The position numbers were made by a program, and so were the translations under genes. From a virus: a stretch of DNA of 20,046 bases. Positions 5,232 through 11,857 of this stretch are shown here, one piece after another. The stretch's first letter is position 1, and each line of letters starts with the position of its first letter. Under the pieces are notes generated by a model. That model made no database searches, had not been told where the DNA came from, and worked only from the letters and a program-made list of their open reading frames with translations. Where the stretch lies: IMG/VR virus record IMGVR_UViG_3300021963_000837, positions 1-20,046 of that record, one strand, 5' to 3'.

Positions 5232-5467
5232 AGCCTAAAAGATATAAAAGTATCTATGATATGAAGCCTAAAGATTACAGTCAGGCTATGGATATTCGTG
5301 GTAATCCAACCACAGTATGTCCTTGTGGCTGTAATGTATGGACAGTTAAACTAAAGTGGGATAGTGATGATGGTAGCATTGACATGTATTTCCTAGACAT
5401 GGAGTGTGCCATGTGTGGTACTAGAGCAACAGCCCCCACACCTATTGACGCAGAGAGGATAGACTAA
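5228..5467 (+). CDS. Zinc-ribbon protein
   Basis: A 79-residue protein with probable start TTG 5228 (TTGA overlap with the previous stop). AAGAAGGG sits about 6 bases upstream. An ATG at 5261 is the alternative and would remove 11 residues. CPCGC (residues 32-36) and CAMC (60-63), separated by a beta-rich stretch, form a four-Cys zinc ribbon. The N terminus is basic (MKPKRYKSIYDMKPKD). Proteins like this are common small accessory genes of actinobacterial phages, but I cannot assign a function. The next start overlaps its TAA by one base. Confidence 0.7.
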   Translation: MKPKRYKSIYDMKPKDYSQAMDIRGNPTTVCPCGCNVWTVKLKWDSDDGSIDMYFLDMECAMCGTRATAPTPIDAERID

Positions 5468-5643
5468 TGCCAACATATGAGTATCGTTGCATAGACGATA
5501 AAACATTGATAACATTATCTAGAAATGTAGATGATAGAGATGACTTGGTAGAATGCCCTGCTTGCGGTAGGGAAATGCGCCGAGAGTACAGCCCTGTGCC
5601 TGTTAAGTTTAATGGGACTGGCTTCTATTCTACGGGAGGATAA
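5467..5643 (+). CDS. FmdB-type zinc-ribbon protein
   Basis: A 58-residue protein starting in TAATG. The N terminus MPTYEYRC is the hallmark of the FmdB-like putative regulatory zinc-ribbon family. A second Cys pair, CPAC, follows at 30-33, then GREMRREYSPVPVKFNGTGF, which also fits the family (usually ...PVxFKGxGFYxTD). The end, GFYSTGG, is where family members normally stop or continue into a low-complexity tail, so length is near minimal. The molecular role of the family is not established. It is probably nucleic-acid or protein binding. It sits in a run of four short overlapping genes. Confidence 0.85.
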   Translation: MPTYEYRCIDDKTLITLSRNVDDRDDLVECPACGREMRREYSPVPVKFNGTGFYSTGG

Positions 5644-5644
5644 C

Positions 5645-5743
5645 ATGGAAGATACAATTCAAATACTAGAGAAAGCAAATAGATTATTTGCTGATATGTT
5701 CGGGATAAATGAAGGAGAAGAAGAATGCCTGAGCCAAGACTAG
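5645..5743 (+). CDS. Very small hypothetical protein
   Basis: A 32-residue open frame from ATG 5645 to TAG 5741-5743. GGGAGGA (just before the previous stop) serves as a strong ribosome-binding site, which is the main reason to accept it. The protein is one predicted amphipathic helix (TIQILEKANRLFADMF) and an acidic end (NEGEEECLSQD). Its 3' end contains the GAAGGAGAAGAA site for the next gene, and the two overlap by 19 bases. It may be a real micro-protein or a translated leader for the next gene. Confidence 0.5.
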   Translation: MEDTIQILEKANRLFADMFGINEGEEECLSQD

Positions 5744-5868
5744 AAGATGATATAGCCTACTATGGTGCTGAGAGATGCGATGAGTGTGGAGAACGACATG
5801 ACTCAGATGAATCGCATAACTATGGTGATGACCCTGACAGAATGTGGGATGAGATGCATGAACTCTGA
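5725..5868 (+). CDS. Small acidic CxxC protein
   Basis: A 47-residue protein from ATG 5725, with GAAGGAGAAG just upstream. It is highly acidic and has one CDEC pair (residues 18-21) followed by HDSDESHNYG, so His residues could complete a zinc site. I recognise no family. It overlaps the previous gene by 19 bases, and the next gene starts one base after its stop. Gene spacing and ribosome-binding site support it more than its sequence does. Confidence 0.6.
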   Translation: MPEPRLEDDIAYYGAERCDECGERHDSDESHNYGDDPDRMWDEMHEL

Positions 5869-5869
5869 T

Positions 5870-5992
5870 ATGCCAACTGCTAAGGAAGAAGAAGAAGAAA
5901 TGTTAGCAAAGTTTTGGGCTGACTACGGCGAGAGCATGTGGGTAGACCCTATGGAAAGAGAGGATATATGGAGTGTTCCTGAGGCTGATTAA
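5870..5992 (+). CDS. Small acidic hypothetical protein, end of plus block
   Basis: A 40-residue protein from ATG 5870, one base after the preceding stop. It is very acidic, beginning MPTAKEEEEEMLAKFW and ending DIWSVPEAD. The same frame stays open to an ATG at 5762, but that extension would lie wholly over the CxxC gene at 5725-5868, so I use the shorter form. No ribosome-binding site is obvious, so reinitiation is likely. A 10-bp-stem terminator begins 11 bases after its stop. Confidence 0.55.
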   Translation: MPTAKEEEEEMLAKFWADYGESMWVDPMEREDIWSVPEAD

Positions 5993-6002
5993 GTATAGTG
6001 TT

Positions 6003-6043
6003 GTTACCGCAATAGTAACTTATTATATTATTCTTGCGGTAAC
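6003..6043. terminator. Hairpin terminator between convergent blocks
   Basis: GTTACCGCAA (6003-6012) and TTGCGGTAAC (6034-6043) form a perfect 10-bp stem around a 21-nt AT-rich loop. It lies between the plus-strand block ending at 5992 and the convergent minus-strand gene ending at 6028, and includes that gene's last codons. There is no strong T run on either side, so it may work as a bidirectional stall or as a transcript-end stabiliser. Confidence 0.7.
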
Positions 6044-6735
6044 TGCTCTTCTGATTCTTGTGACTCCACTTGATTAGGTTCGCTATCTATATCTTGATGT
6101 GGTCTGAATCCACCAATTCTAAATACCAAGCGCTTTAATGCACGCTTATATCTCATTCGTGCTGCATCTTCACTAAACAATTCAAGGACATTCGCTATCT
6201 CCTTGAAGTCCATTGACTCTGCGTGGCGGAAGAAGAGTATTTTTCTATCTTCTTTATTCAACTTCCAAAACGCAGCGTCAATTTCTAACATCATAACAGT
6301 TAGATTACCACCCTCCGCAGGGGCAGAAGGTGCGCCACTAAACCCTAAGTTTAATTTATGTGTAACACCATACTCGCCACGCAATACAGATGGCAAGATA
6401 ACTTCTACTAGTTCAATGTCATAGTAGTATAGGTCTGATACATCGTAACCAAGAGACTTGGCTTTCCAACGCTGACAGTAATCCAATGCATCATTTCTTA
6501 ATGAGCGATAGATGAGATTCTTAGCGTCCCTCTCACCTATCGCTTCCCACTCAGCAAGTTTATTAGGGTGCTCAACGAACCATTGATAGAGAGACTGTTT
6601 AATATCTTCTAGTTCTACCATAGAAAATTTCTTATGATACTCAGAAGCAACAGCAACTACAATGTAGTCCCACTTCTCAATGTTATCCCAATTCAATTTA
6701 CTTCCAAACCTTCCCATCAAATACGAATGAACCAT
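6028..6735 (-). CDS. Sigma-factor-like DNA-binding protein
   Basis: A protein of up to 235 residues with a sigma70-like plan. An N-terminal helical part includes VELEDIKQSLYQWFV (40-54), similar to the sigma region 2 entry helix. A C-terminal helix-turn-helix region (about 160-205) has KEDRKILFFRHAESMDFKEIA and AARMRYKRALKRL, typical of sigma region 4. The tail after 210 is acidic and Gln-rich. It probably redirects host RNA polymerase or binds DNA. The start is uncertain: ATG 6735 overlaps the upstream gene by 38 bases, ATG 6717 is possible, and TTG 6696 directly after the upstream stop has GGAAG near it. It is the last gene of the replication operon, so it is made late relative to its neighbours. 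It may help switch on later promoters (inference). Confidence 0.7.
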   Translation of the reverse strand: MVHSYLMGRFGSKLNWDNIEKWDYIVVAVASEYHKKFSMVELEDIKQSLYQWFVEHPNKLAEWEAIGERDAKNLIYRSLRNDALDYCQRWKAKSLGYDVSDLYYYDIELVEVILPSVLRGEYGVTHKLNLGFSGAPSAPAEGGNLTVMMLEIDAAFWKLNKEDRKILFFRHAESMDFKEIANVLELFSEDAARMRYKRALKRLVFRIGGFRPHQDIDSEPNQVESQESEEQLPQE

Positions 6736-7447
6736 CCATATTTACTGGAACAAGATGAGGCATAACTTTATTTCCATCTACATATAATACGCCAAAGCCT
6801 TTGTGCCATGTGAATAATCCACCACGAATATATTTAGCAAACTTAAAGTCCATTAAACAACCAACTTCTAATCCCCAAAGAGTCTTAGGGTGACCACCAA
6901 AGTATGATTGCGTGTAATGTGTTAGACCCATGCGATGTGTATGACCACAGACTACGGACATACCAGCACGCTTTGCTAAACCTAGTGCAGTAGCACCAGC
7001 AGTAGGCTGGACATTACCTTCGTCACCATGCAGTAGCAACCAGTTAGGTGCTAGTTCATATGGCTTCTCGTGGTATTTAATGCCTAAGTTATCTAGTCGT
7101 AAGAAGTTCTTTAACTCTAACTCGGGTAAACCAGCAAGTCCCGGCGCTCTCATTTTAATTGTATTAAATAATCTATCTGTATGGTTGGAACGAATCATAT
7201 GTTTAATCTTTAATGATTCAAGCACACGATAAGTCTCATCTCTATCTCTAGCAATAGACTTCTCATGCTCTAGGTCAGTTCCCTTACTCCATTTTGAAAT
7301 GGTTTGCATGTCCATTTCATCTCCGACTGACACAACCTCATCAGGTTTATATGTTTTAATGAAGCGTGATAATACGGAGACCGCTTTCCTATCGTGATAA
7401 GGAACTTGCAAGTCAGACACGCAAACGATTACTTTCATTTGTTCCAT
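6698..7447 (-). CDS. Calcineurin-like metallophosphoesterase
   Basis: A 249-residue protein with the full set of metallophosphoesterase motifs: SDLQVPYH (11-18, with Gln where many members have His), GDEMD (42-46), SNHTDR (87-92), HGD (140-142) and GHTHR (168-172). These bind two divalent metals and catalyse phosphodiester or phosphomonoester hydrolysis. Phage members sit among replication genes and may act on nucleic-acid ends or nucleotides, but the substrate is not known here. ATG 7447 has AGAGG three bases upstream. ATG 7438 forms an ATGA overlap with the previous stop and is a reasonable alternative. It overlaps the sigma-like gene downstream. Confidence 0.88.
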   Translation of the reverse strand: MEQMKVIVCVSDLQVPYHDRKAVSVLSRFIKTYKPDEVVSVGDEMDMQTISKWSKGTDLEHEKSIARDRDETYRVLESLKIKHMIRSNHTDRLFNTIKMRAPGLAGLPELELKNFLRLDNLGIKYHEKPYELAPNWLLLHGDEGNVQPTAGATALGLAKRAGMSVVCGHTHRMGLTHYTQSYFGGHPKTLWGLEVGCLMDFKFAKYIRGGLFTWHKGFGVLYVDGNKVMPHLVPVNMDGSFVFDGKVWK

Positions 7448-7800
7448 TGTCCTCTCAGGACTAACAATCCTATGATAGCATAGTTAGCCATATCCTTGAA
7501 GGAATCTTCAAGGCTTTCGTGCTCAGGATTTTTACCATTATCAACTAGATTATTTATCCGTGCAAGTTTATCATGCATACGAACTCTTAATCCATTGACT
7601 GGTCCACCTGGTGAATCAGATATATTCTTTGGTCCATAATCTTTATGCTTAGATAATAGTAAGTCTAATAGTTCTTGGTATGTTCGTCCGACTGCTGACT
7701 CAAAAGAGGTATCGTCAGAGTTAGAATCAGTTTTCCATGAGACTTCTCTGCTTGTGTTATATGGAAACCTTGTCCCACCAAGTGGGTTATAATCTGCCAC
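7435..7800 (-). CDS. DUF1599/Nmad1-like nucleotide-related protein
   Basis: A 121-residue protein with GTG start 7800 and AGAGGAG upstream. Residues about 40-120 match the nucleotide-modification-associated domain 1 (DUF1599) pattern: a helix with LLLSKHKDYG (47-56), GLRVRMHDKLARI (70-82), and SLEDSFKDMANYAI (96-109). Charged residues (K51, D54, R74, D77, K78, E98, D103) would line a MazG- or dUTPase-like all-alpha site. Such domains are associated with modified nucleotides in phages, perhaps as kinases or pyrophosphatases. The first 35 residues are Ser/Asp-rich and probably disordered. No base-modifying synthase is visible in this window. Confidence 0.75.
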   Translation of the reverse strand: MADYNPLGGTRFPYNTSREVSWKTDSNSDDTSFESAVGRTYQELLDLLLSKHKDYGPKNISDSPGGPVNGLRVRMHDKLARINNLVDNGKNPEHESLEDSFKDMANYAIIGLLVLRGQWNK

Positions 7801-7803
7801 TCT

Positions 7804-8145
7804 TCACTCTCCTCTTTCAAGTAATTGTTTAAGTTCATCTTCCAAATCTATCATGTTAGTTTCTACTACCATATCTTCAATGAGACTCGCTATTGTATTT
7901 GGCTGAGTCTCTGCCGTAAATAAAGTCATATAAGTTGACTCCGTTATCCCCTTAATATGTTCGGGACTGTCTGCATATTTATACATACACCTAAGCAATG
8001 AACCAATCATCAACCTATATCCATTAGGAAGAATTAATGATGGGTCAAACTCTTCATCATCTTCTAATAAGTGGTCAGTTGCATCAAATACATTCTCAAA
8101 ATGTTCGCCACATTCAGGGCATGGTGGCACAGGTTTTCTATTCAT
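7804..8145 (-). CDS. Conserved actinophage-type zinc-finger protein
   Basis: A 113-residue protein beginning in an ATGA overlap with the primase stop. Near the N terminus CPEC (9-12) and ATDHLLED (around H25) give a partial C2H2- or C2HX-like zinc site. The rest is helical and acidic: LILPNGYRLMIGSLLRCMYKYAD, then ITESTYMTLFTAE, ending LEDELKQLLERGE. I have the impression of similar proteins beside primase genes in actinobacterial phages, but the function is unknown. Three bases separate it from the next start, so translation is coupled. Possible roles are a primase or helicase partner, or DNA binding. Confidence 0.7.
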   Translation of the reverse strand: MNRKPVPPCPECGEHFENVFDATDHLLEDDEEFDPSLILPNGYRLMIGSLLRCMYKYADSPEHIKGITESTYMTLFTAETQPNTIASLIEDMVVETNMIDLEDELKQLLERGE

Positions 8146-8759
8146 AGCCCAGCCTTCTCTCTGATATAATCTGAACCATGTTTAACATACATACTATTGA
8201 CATCTTCATTGTCAGGTAGTTGAACAATAGTAACAGGTAGTTCTCTTGCTAAACTTGTAGCAAATTCTTTTCCTGGTTGGTCACCATCCGCGAACACGAA
8301 CACTCTCTCAAAGTCTGCCAACAATCTAGTGTAGTGTCGCTTCCAACTGTTAGCACCTGGAACTCCAACACATGGTATGCCAATGCAACTAGACATAGTT
8401 AAAGTATCTAACTCACCTTCGCATATACCAATATAATCTCCTGCTCTTTCAATATCTAAAACATTATACATTCTAGTTTCAGCACCAGTCATACCCATAT
8501 ACTTAGGTTCAACTGCTGGATTCAAAGAACGAAATCTTAAATCAACAACACCAGTCTTTGTAATGTAAGGGATAGATAGTCTACCAGTAAACTGTTCATG
8601 TCCAACTTCAGGTTCCACGACTACGCCTAATCGTGCCAGTCGTGCTGCTTCCATTGTTATACCTCTGCTTCGGAGGTAATCTTCTGCCTGATAAATGTTT
8701 GCCGCGTACCGCTGTGTCGCTGACCCCAGTAATTCCTTCTGCAATTCTTTTTGCTTCAT
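8142..8759 (-). CDS. Primase TOPRIM catalytic subunit
   Basis: A 205-residue protein with the DnaG-like TOPRIM core: GRLSIPY (59-65), CEGELDTL (113-120, catalytic Glu in the EGxxD motif), VPGANSWK (133-140), and FADGDQPGKEFA (156-167, the DxD metal site). The family makes RNA primers for replication. It lacks the CHC2 zinc finger, which is encoded just upstream in another frame. ATG 8759 has AGGAAAGGG about 9 bases upstream, so it can start independently. Its first 50 codons overlap the 3' end of the zinc-finger gene. The run AAAAA at 8750-8754, just inside the start, would also allow a +1 slip that fuses the two proteins in natural primase order. Confidence 0.85.
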   Translation of the reverse strand: MKQKELQKELLGSATQRYAANIYQAEDYLRSRGITMEAARLARLGVVVEPEVGHEQFTGRLSIPYITKTGVVDLRFRSLNPAVEPKYMGMTGAETRMYNVLDIERAGDYIGICEGELDTLTMSSCIGIPCVGVPGANSWKRHYTRLLADFERVFVFADGDQPGKEFATSLARELPVTIVQLPDNEDVNSMYVKHGSDYIREKAGL

Positions 8760-8973
8760 GTATATCTACCCTTTCCTGCTGTGAGACAATTTGTAATGAG
8801 TTACCTTGGACTCCGCAGGCAAAACAGATGAATATGTTATTATCGAGATTAGCACTTCCTGACTGGTGAGTGTCCGAGTGGAATGGACACTTGATATTAA
8901 CTTGCCCGTGTCCTTGTCGTATACTCGCTCCATAGTGGATGAGTATTTCTCTAATGCTTGGTAAGTCATTCAC
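8608..8973 (-). CDS. Primase CHC2 zinc-finger subunit
   Basis: A 121-residue protein. I chose GTG 8973 because GAGGGG lies 4 bases upstream. TTG 8985 in the same frame is less likely. It has the primase zinc finger: CPFH (C29, H32) and CFAC (C50, C53), with NIKCPFHSDTHQSGSANL before and IFICFACGVQGNSLQIV after, exactly the DnaG CHC2 arrangement. After VDIHEAKRIAEGITG the conserved primase sequence moves to the next frame, where the TOPRIM gene starts. The remaining residues here are basic and low-complexity (GKHLSGRRLPPKQRYNNG). The finger would recognise template and guide the TOPRIM subunit. Confidence 0.82.
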   Translation of the reverse strand: MNDLPSIREILIHYGASIRQGHGQVNIKCPFHSDTHQSGSANLDNNIFICFACGVQGNSLQIVSQQERVDIHEAKRIAEGITGVSDTAVRGKHLSGRRLPPKQRYNNGSSTTGTIRRSRGT

Positions 8974-9319
8974 TAATCCCCTCAATCCATTGCTCCAAAT
9001 CTTGTATTACCCATGCTTTACTTAACGGTGCTTGCTTTCGCTTGAGTATTATATACTTTGCTGGAACATAGTCGAGGTTGCGTGCCTTAGCATAGTTCTC
9101 TGCTTCAACACTAGCCTCTCTCCAAAACTGTGGTAAATCAATTTTCTTTGTAGCCTTTAGTTCTAATACATAAGTGTTGCCACCAATTACAGCAACGATA
9201 TCACCCTCATCTTTAGCGCCAGCCTTAGTTAATCTTTCAGCAAATATTTTCTTAGACCGTAACCATTTCACTATACCAGTTTCAAATGATGCGCCTTTGC
9301 GTTTACCATAACTACTCAT
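8966..9319 (-). CDS. Holliday-junction-resolvase-like nuclease
   Basis: A 117-residue protein. ATG 9319 is preferred over an in-frame GTG at 9331 because it overlaps the previous gene less. The sequence fits a small PD-(D/E)XK nuclease of the Hjc/resolvase type: basic N-terminal YGKRKGASFE with E13, then KAGAKDEGDIVAV with D40, then LELKA with E53 and K55 (the E-x-K signature), and an amphipathic helix with FWREASVEAENYAK. It would cut branched recombination or replication intermediates before packaging. It lies between the primase and another nuclease-like gene. A general nuclease role is the alternative. Confidence 0.75.
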   Translation of the reverse strand: MSSYGKRKGASFETGIVKWLRSKKIFAERLTKAGAKDEGDIVAVIGGNTYVLELKATKKIDLPQFWREASVEAENYAKARNLDYVPAKYIILKRKQAPLSKAWVIQDLEQWIEGISE

Positions 9320-9794
9320 GAGTGAACCCACTTATAGGTATACGCCAACCATTTATATAGGAATCATAATACTCAGGCTTCATAAACTCTTCAGGATATG
9401 CTACCCCAAATATTTCAACTTCAGAAAAATATTCTAAATCTAAACACTTAGTTCCTATAATAACTTTACCTTTATCTTTACCCCAAAATGGTATACTATC
9501 TTGAGTTCTAATTGACCTTACTTCAACGTTCTCACCAACATCAGGCAATGCATGTCGTTTCTTATGCAATCCGTTTGGATACCAAGGATTGTTCCACGCT
9601 AAGTTATAGTGCTTTGCTACTGCCCACTCACACACATTGGCACGTATGTTAGCATTAATCTCAGGCTCTAACCTACCATCAGCCTTGCCTTGGGCGTAGT
9701 TAGGTTGGTCAGTTGAACCAAATTTAGTCAGCCATCTTTCTACTGCAAGCATGGTGCATACTCTAACCTCGTCTTTACTCAGGGTTATTATCAC
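9312..9794 (-). CDS. Possible PD-(D/E)XK-type protein
   Basis: A 160-residue protein if the start is GTG 9794. A TTG at 9821 would extend it 9 residues deeper into the upstream gene. I do not recognise it with confidence. CEWAVAKHYNL, then LPDVGENVEVRS, then VIIGTKCLDL resembles the Glu helix, Asp, and E-x-(R/K) strand order of PD-(D/E)XK folds, with Arg in place of the usual Lys. It has a clear beta-rich end (SEVEIFGVAYPEEF, GWRIPISGF). Its place beside a resolvase-like nuclease supports a DNA-processing role, but an inactive or different fold is possible. Confidence 0.6.
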   Translation of the reverse strand: MIITLSKDEVRVCTMLAVERWLTKFGSTDQPNYAQGKADGRLEPEINANIRANVCEWAVAKHYNLAWNNPWYPNGLHKKRHALPDVGENVEVRSIRTQDSIPFWGKDKGKVIIGTKCLDLEYFSEVEIFGVAYPEEFMKPEYYDSYINGWRIPISGFTHE

Positions 9795-9987
9795 GCCACG
9801 CCACCTTAGGATATCTAGCAAAGTTTATAAAGAAAAACAATAAATCAAATCTTGTTACCCATGCACTAACTGTTGCTTCGTAACCTAGTTCTGTTTCAAC
9901 AATAGGATATCTTTCGAAACCTAAGCCAAAGCAGTATCTAGTGTTACGAGCAATAGTTACTGTATATCTACCTATATCTTTTTGCAT
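9775..9987 (-). CDS. Small hypothetical protein
   Basis: A 70-residue protein starting in TAATG with the ATPase stop. The first half is beta-like and basic (MQKDIGRYTVTIARNTRY). The second half has an aromatic hydrophobic run, FDLLFFFINFARY (48-60), that is too short and mixed to call a membrane segment. I recognise no domain. Its last 20 bases overlap the start of the next gene. The close coupling suggests it works with the replication proteins around it. Confidence 0.6.
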   Translation of the reverse strand: MQKDIGRYTVTIARNTRYCFGLGFERYPIVETELGYEATVSAWVTRFDLLFFFINFARYPKVAWRDNNPE

Positions 9988-10769
9988 TAGTGGTTCTCTG
10001 GAATATCGTCAACGAACATATACTCAGGGTTAAATGCAATCCATGTCATTAAACCACCACCAGCATCGGCCCTTCCGTATCTATTCTTAACTGGAGCAAC
10101 ACCCATACTGGTGCCAACAACTCCCAATGTACAGATTAACGCAGGAAGTTGAGCGACTTTACCCTGGATAGCAGACCGTGGCTGACACGGAGAACCAGTG
10201 ACCGCTTCACTAGTATGATGTAACACAACGACAGCAGAATTAGTAGCCCTAGCAAGATACTTTAACTCCTTCATAATAGCACGCATAGAAGCGAACTCTT
10301 CGCCTCCATCAGTAGCAACATCCATTAAGTTGTCTACTATAATAAGGGTTGGTGAACAACCCCACAGTTCTTCAAATGCCTGAACTTCTTCATCAATATC
10401 TTGAAGAGTAGGCGCTGATTCAAATGACCAAACAACATGACTGCTCTTAGATAGAGTAGCCTTGGTCCAACCTAAATCAGAAGATAACATATCCTCTACA
10501 TCTGATTGACTCTTACCCGAAATCATCGATGCTAATCGCATAGCCATCGTATGGGCATTGGTATCTGCCGATATATAAAGCGTCGGCACTTTCATCTTTA
10601 GTGCTAACGCCAATGCTAAAGTAGATTTACCTACACCTGGCGCTGCTGCGAACATCGAAACTTCGGAACGACGGACGATAATCTTGTTTGCTTCAAATGC
10701 CTTGAAGCAGGACGGAAGAGGTTCTCCGCCGATACTTGTACGTCCAACAGAGCGGACAAGTGTACGCAT
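9987..10769 (-). CDS. RecA/DnaB-fold replication ATPase
   Basis: A 260-residue P-loop ATPase. Walker A is AAAPGVGKST (41-50) and Walker B is LIIVDNL (142-148). A conserved VVLHHTSEA (181-189) acts as the sensor strand, as in RepA- and DnaB-like helicases. LYISADTN (64-71) is the usual acidic/aromatic strand after the P-loop helix. It lacks the DnaB N-terminal domain and is about the size of hexameric RepA-type helicases, so it is likely to be the replicative helicase or a recombination ATPase. ATG 10769 has GAAAGGAACC upstream. An 11-bp-stem terminator-like hairpin lies between it and the preceding gene, so its expression may be separately set. Confidence 0.82.
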   Translation of the reverse strand: MRTLVRSVGRTSIGGEPLPSCFKAFEANKIIVRRSEVSMFAAAPGVGKSTLALALALKMKVPTLYISADTNAHTMAMRLASMISGKSQSDVEDMLSSDLGWTKATLSKSSHVVWSFESAPTLQDIDEEVQAFEELWGCSPTLIIVDNLMDVATDGGEEFASMRAIMKELKYLARATNSAVVVLHHTSEAVTGSPCQPRSAIQGKVAQLPALICTLGVVGTSMGVAPVKNRYGRADAGGGLMTWIAFNPEYMFVDDIPENH

Positions 10770-10789
10770 CCTGGTTCCTTTCTAGTTCC

Positions 10790-10840
10790 GAAAAAGAATC
10801 GTAGCCATAATGCTACAGGAGTTTTACGACTACGATTCTT
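10790..10840 (-). terminator. Intrinsic-terminator-like hairpin or attenuator
   Basis: On the minus strand AAGAATCGTAG (10840-10830) and CTACGATTCTT (10804-10794) form a perfect 11-bp stem followed by TTTTTC-type sequence, an intrinsic-terminator layout with a 25-nt loop. A competing inner hairpin GTAGC/GCTAC (10801-10805 and 10812-10816, plus-strand coordinates) shares four stem bases. It lies between the zinc-ribbon gene and the ATPase gene, so it probably lowers ATPase transcription relative to the upstream genes. Confidence 0.6.
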
Positions 10841-10856
10841 GTTCATTGTATGATTA

Positions 10857-11243
10857 TTAATTTACTGGTTTACATTGGTCAGGTGTGCCTTGTGGTGATG
10901 GACACGCCCAGAATGCATATGGCTTTCCACTTGCTTTACTGATTCCCTCTCGCCAAATACGGGGTCCGTGTTTGCATACGGGAGACGCTGTACCTGACGC
11001 TGGCGACACCTGGGTTGGAGGCGAGGATACTAAGGGCTTTGTGCCGATAGTGGAACTCGTGGTCGATAAAGGGGCAAGTGTGTAAGCACCTACTACCTTC
11101 TGTTGCACAGATGAAATCTGTGTAGAGTAATCGCCTATGCCTTCAAGTAGCACAGACAATTCATCCGCAGTATTAGCACGGATATTTATCATATCACCTG
11201 TTGGTGTTTTGTAGGAAACTTGTAGTTTCCAGTCTTCATTTGC
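10857..11243 (-). CDS. Zinc-ribbon protein with Ser/Thr/Pro linker
   Basis: A 128-residue protein. The start at ATG 11243 follows a GAAGAAATGAGAA site and gives the natural N terminus MANEDWKLQVSY. A longer frame would overlap the exonuclease. Residues 1-50 are a small beta/alpha domain (LQVSYKTPTGDMINIRA, then ADELSVLLEGIGD). Residues about 60-92 are a Ser/Thr/Pro linker. The end has CKHGPRIWREG, AFWACPS and DQCKP, a four-ligand zinc ribbon. I have the impression of similar proteins next to exonuclease genes in actinobacterial phages, where single-strand DNA binding or a recombination accessory role has been suggested. That role is inferred here. Confidence 0.72.
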   Translation of the reverse strand, partial: ANEDWKLQVSYKTPTGDMINIRANTADELSVLLEGIGDYSTQISSVQQKVVGAYTLAPLSTTSSTIGTKPLVSSPPTQVSPASGTASPVCKHGPRIWREGISKASGKPYAFWACPSPQGTPDQCKPVN

Positions 11244-11251
11244 CATGTTTC

Positions 11252-11857
11252 TCATTTCTTCGAAGTGAACTGACAATGTTCTGTAAGTCCACATCGATTG
11301 CAGTTGTTTGTATTAGGTATAAAAATTCCTGACTTGCGTGCCTTATCAAATCCGCTGACAAGATACTCAAGTTTCTCTTCAGTATAATCAGTTAAATCTA
11401 TTAGTGGTGTAGTTCCTGACTGCCTAGCCATCCAGTATGCACCATACTTAACATCTACCCCTAGAACTTGTTTAAGTCCTAGGCGGTAGAAGCCAAGTTG
11501 TAGCGTGCTGAATGGGGTCTGTTGTGAAGTCTTCAGGTCAACCACGACTAATTCACCATCAACTTCAAACACTCTATCAATCACCATCTTAACAGGTATA
11601 TCTGCAAAGACAGGTGTTAGACCCAACTCAACGGCAGGTGCGCCTTCTGGTGTGTGCCAGATTCTCCAGTTATGATTAGCAGTTCGCCAATCAATATATG
11701 ATTGAACCCATTCAGGTCCAGTCTGTTGCCAGAAATCTATGTTCTCTCTATTAGGAAATGCTTTAGATGTTCTACCACCAACACGAGCAAAGGTTAAGTC
11801 TTTACCTTCTGCTTCCTTATTCCAAGCATCAGTCCAAAGACTTTGAGCGGTGACCAC
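11252..11857 (-). CDS. Cas4/RecB-like exonuclease, C-terminal part
   Basis: A 201-residue protein, GTG 11857 with GGGAGG 6 bases upstream. It carries the PD-(D/E)XK core: VELGL (E77), VIDRVF (D94), VVVDLKT (D107, K109) and QLGFYRL (120-126, motif IV). It ends with three cysteines CNRCGLTEHC (186, 189, 195), the C-terminal iron-sulfur ligands of Cas4-type nucleases. The N-terminal helices and first Cys of the family are missing here but present in the gene at 12059-12250, which is in the same reading frame 200 bases upstream. It would resect DNA ends for phage recombination, probably only with the N-terminal piece. A small ORF lies between the two. Confidence 0.8.
   Translation of the reverse strand: MVTAQSLWTDAWNKEAEGKDLTFARVGGRTSKAFPNRENIDFWQQTGPEWVQSYIDWRTANHNWRIWHTPEGAPAVELGLTPVFADIPVKMVIDRVFEVDGELVVVDLKTSQQTPFSTLQLGFYRLGLKQVLGVDVKYGAYWMARQSGTTPLIDLTDYTEEKLEYLVSGFDKARKSGIFIPNTNNCNRCGLTEHCQFTSKK

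Noticed and set aside
5762-5869. N-terminal extension of the last plus-strand gene back to an ATG at 5762
   Set aside because: The extension lies entirely over the 5725-5868 CxxC gene, which has a good ribosome-binding site; the ATG at 5870 directly after that stop is more natural.
8766-8969. Minus-strand open frame within the primase zinc-finger gene
   Set aside because: The CHC2 motif frame is clearly the coding one; this frame has no domain and no start signal.
10631-10846. Minus-strand open frame overlapping the ATPase start and the hairpin
   Set aside because: It overlaps the P-loop gene in another frame and its sequence is a shadow; no ribosome-binding site.
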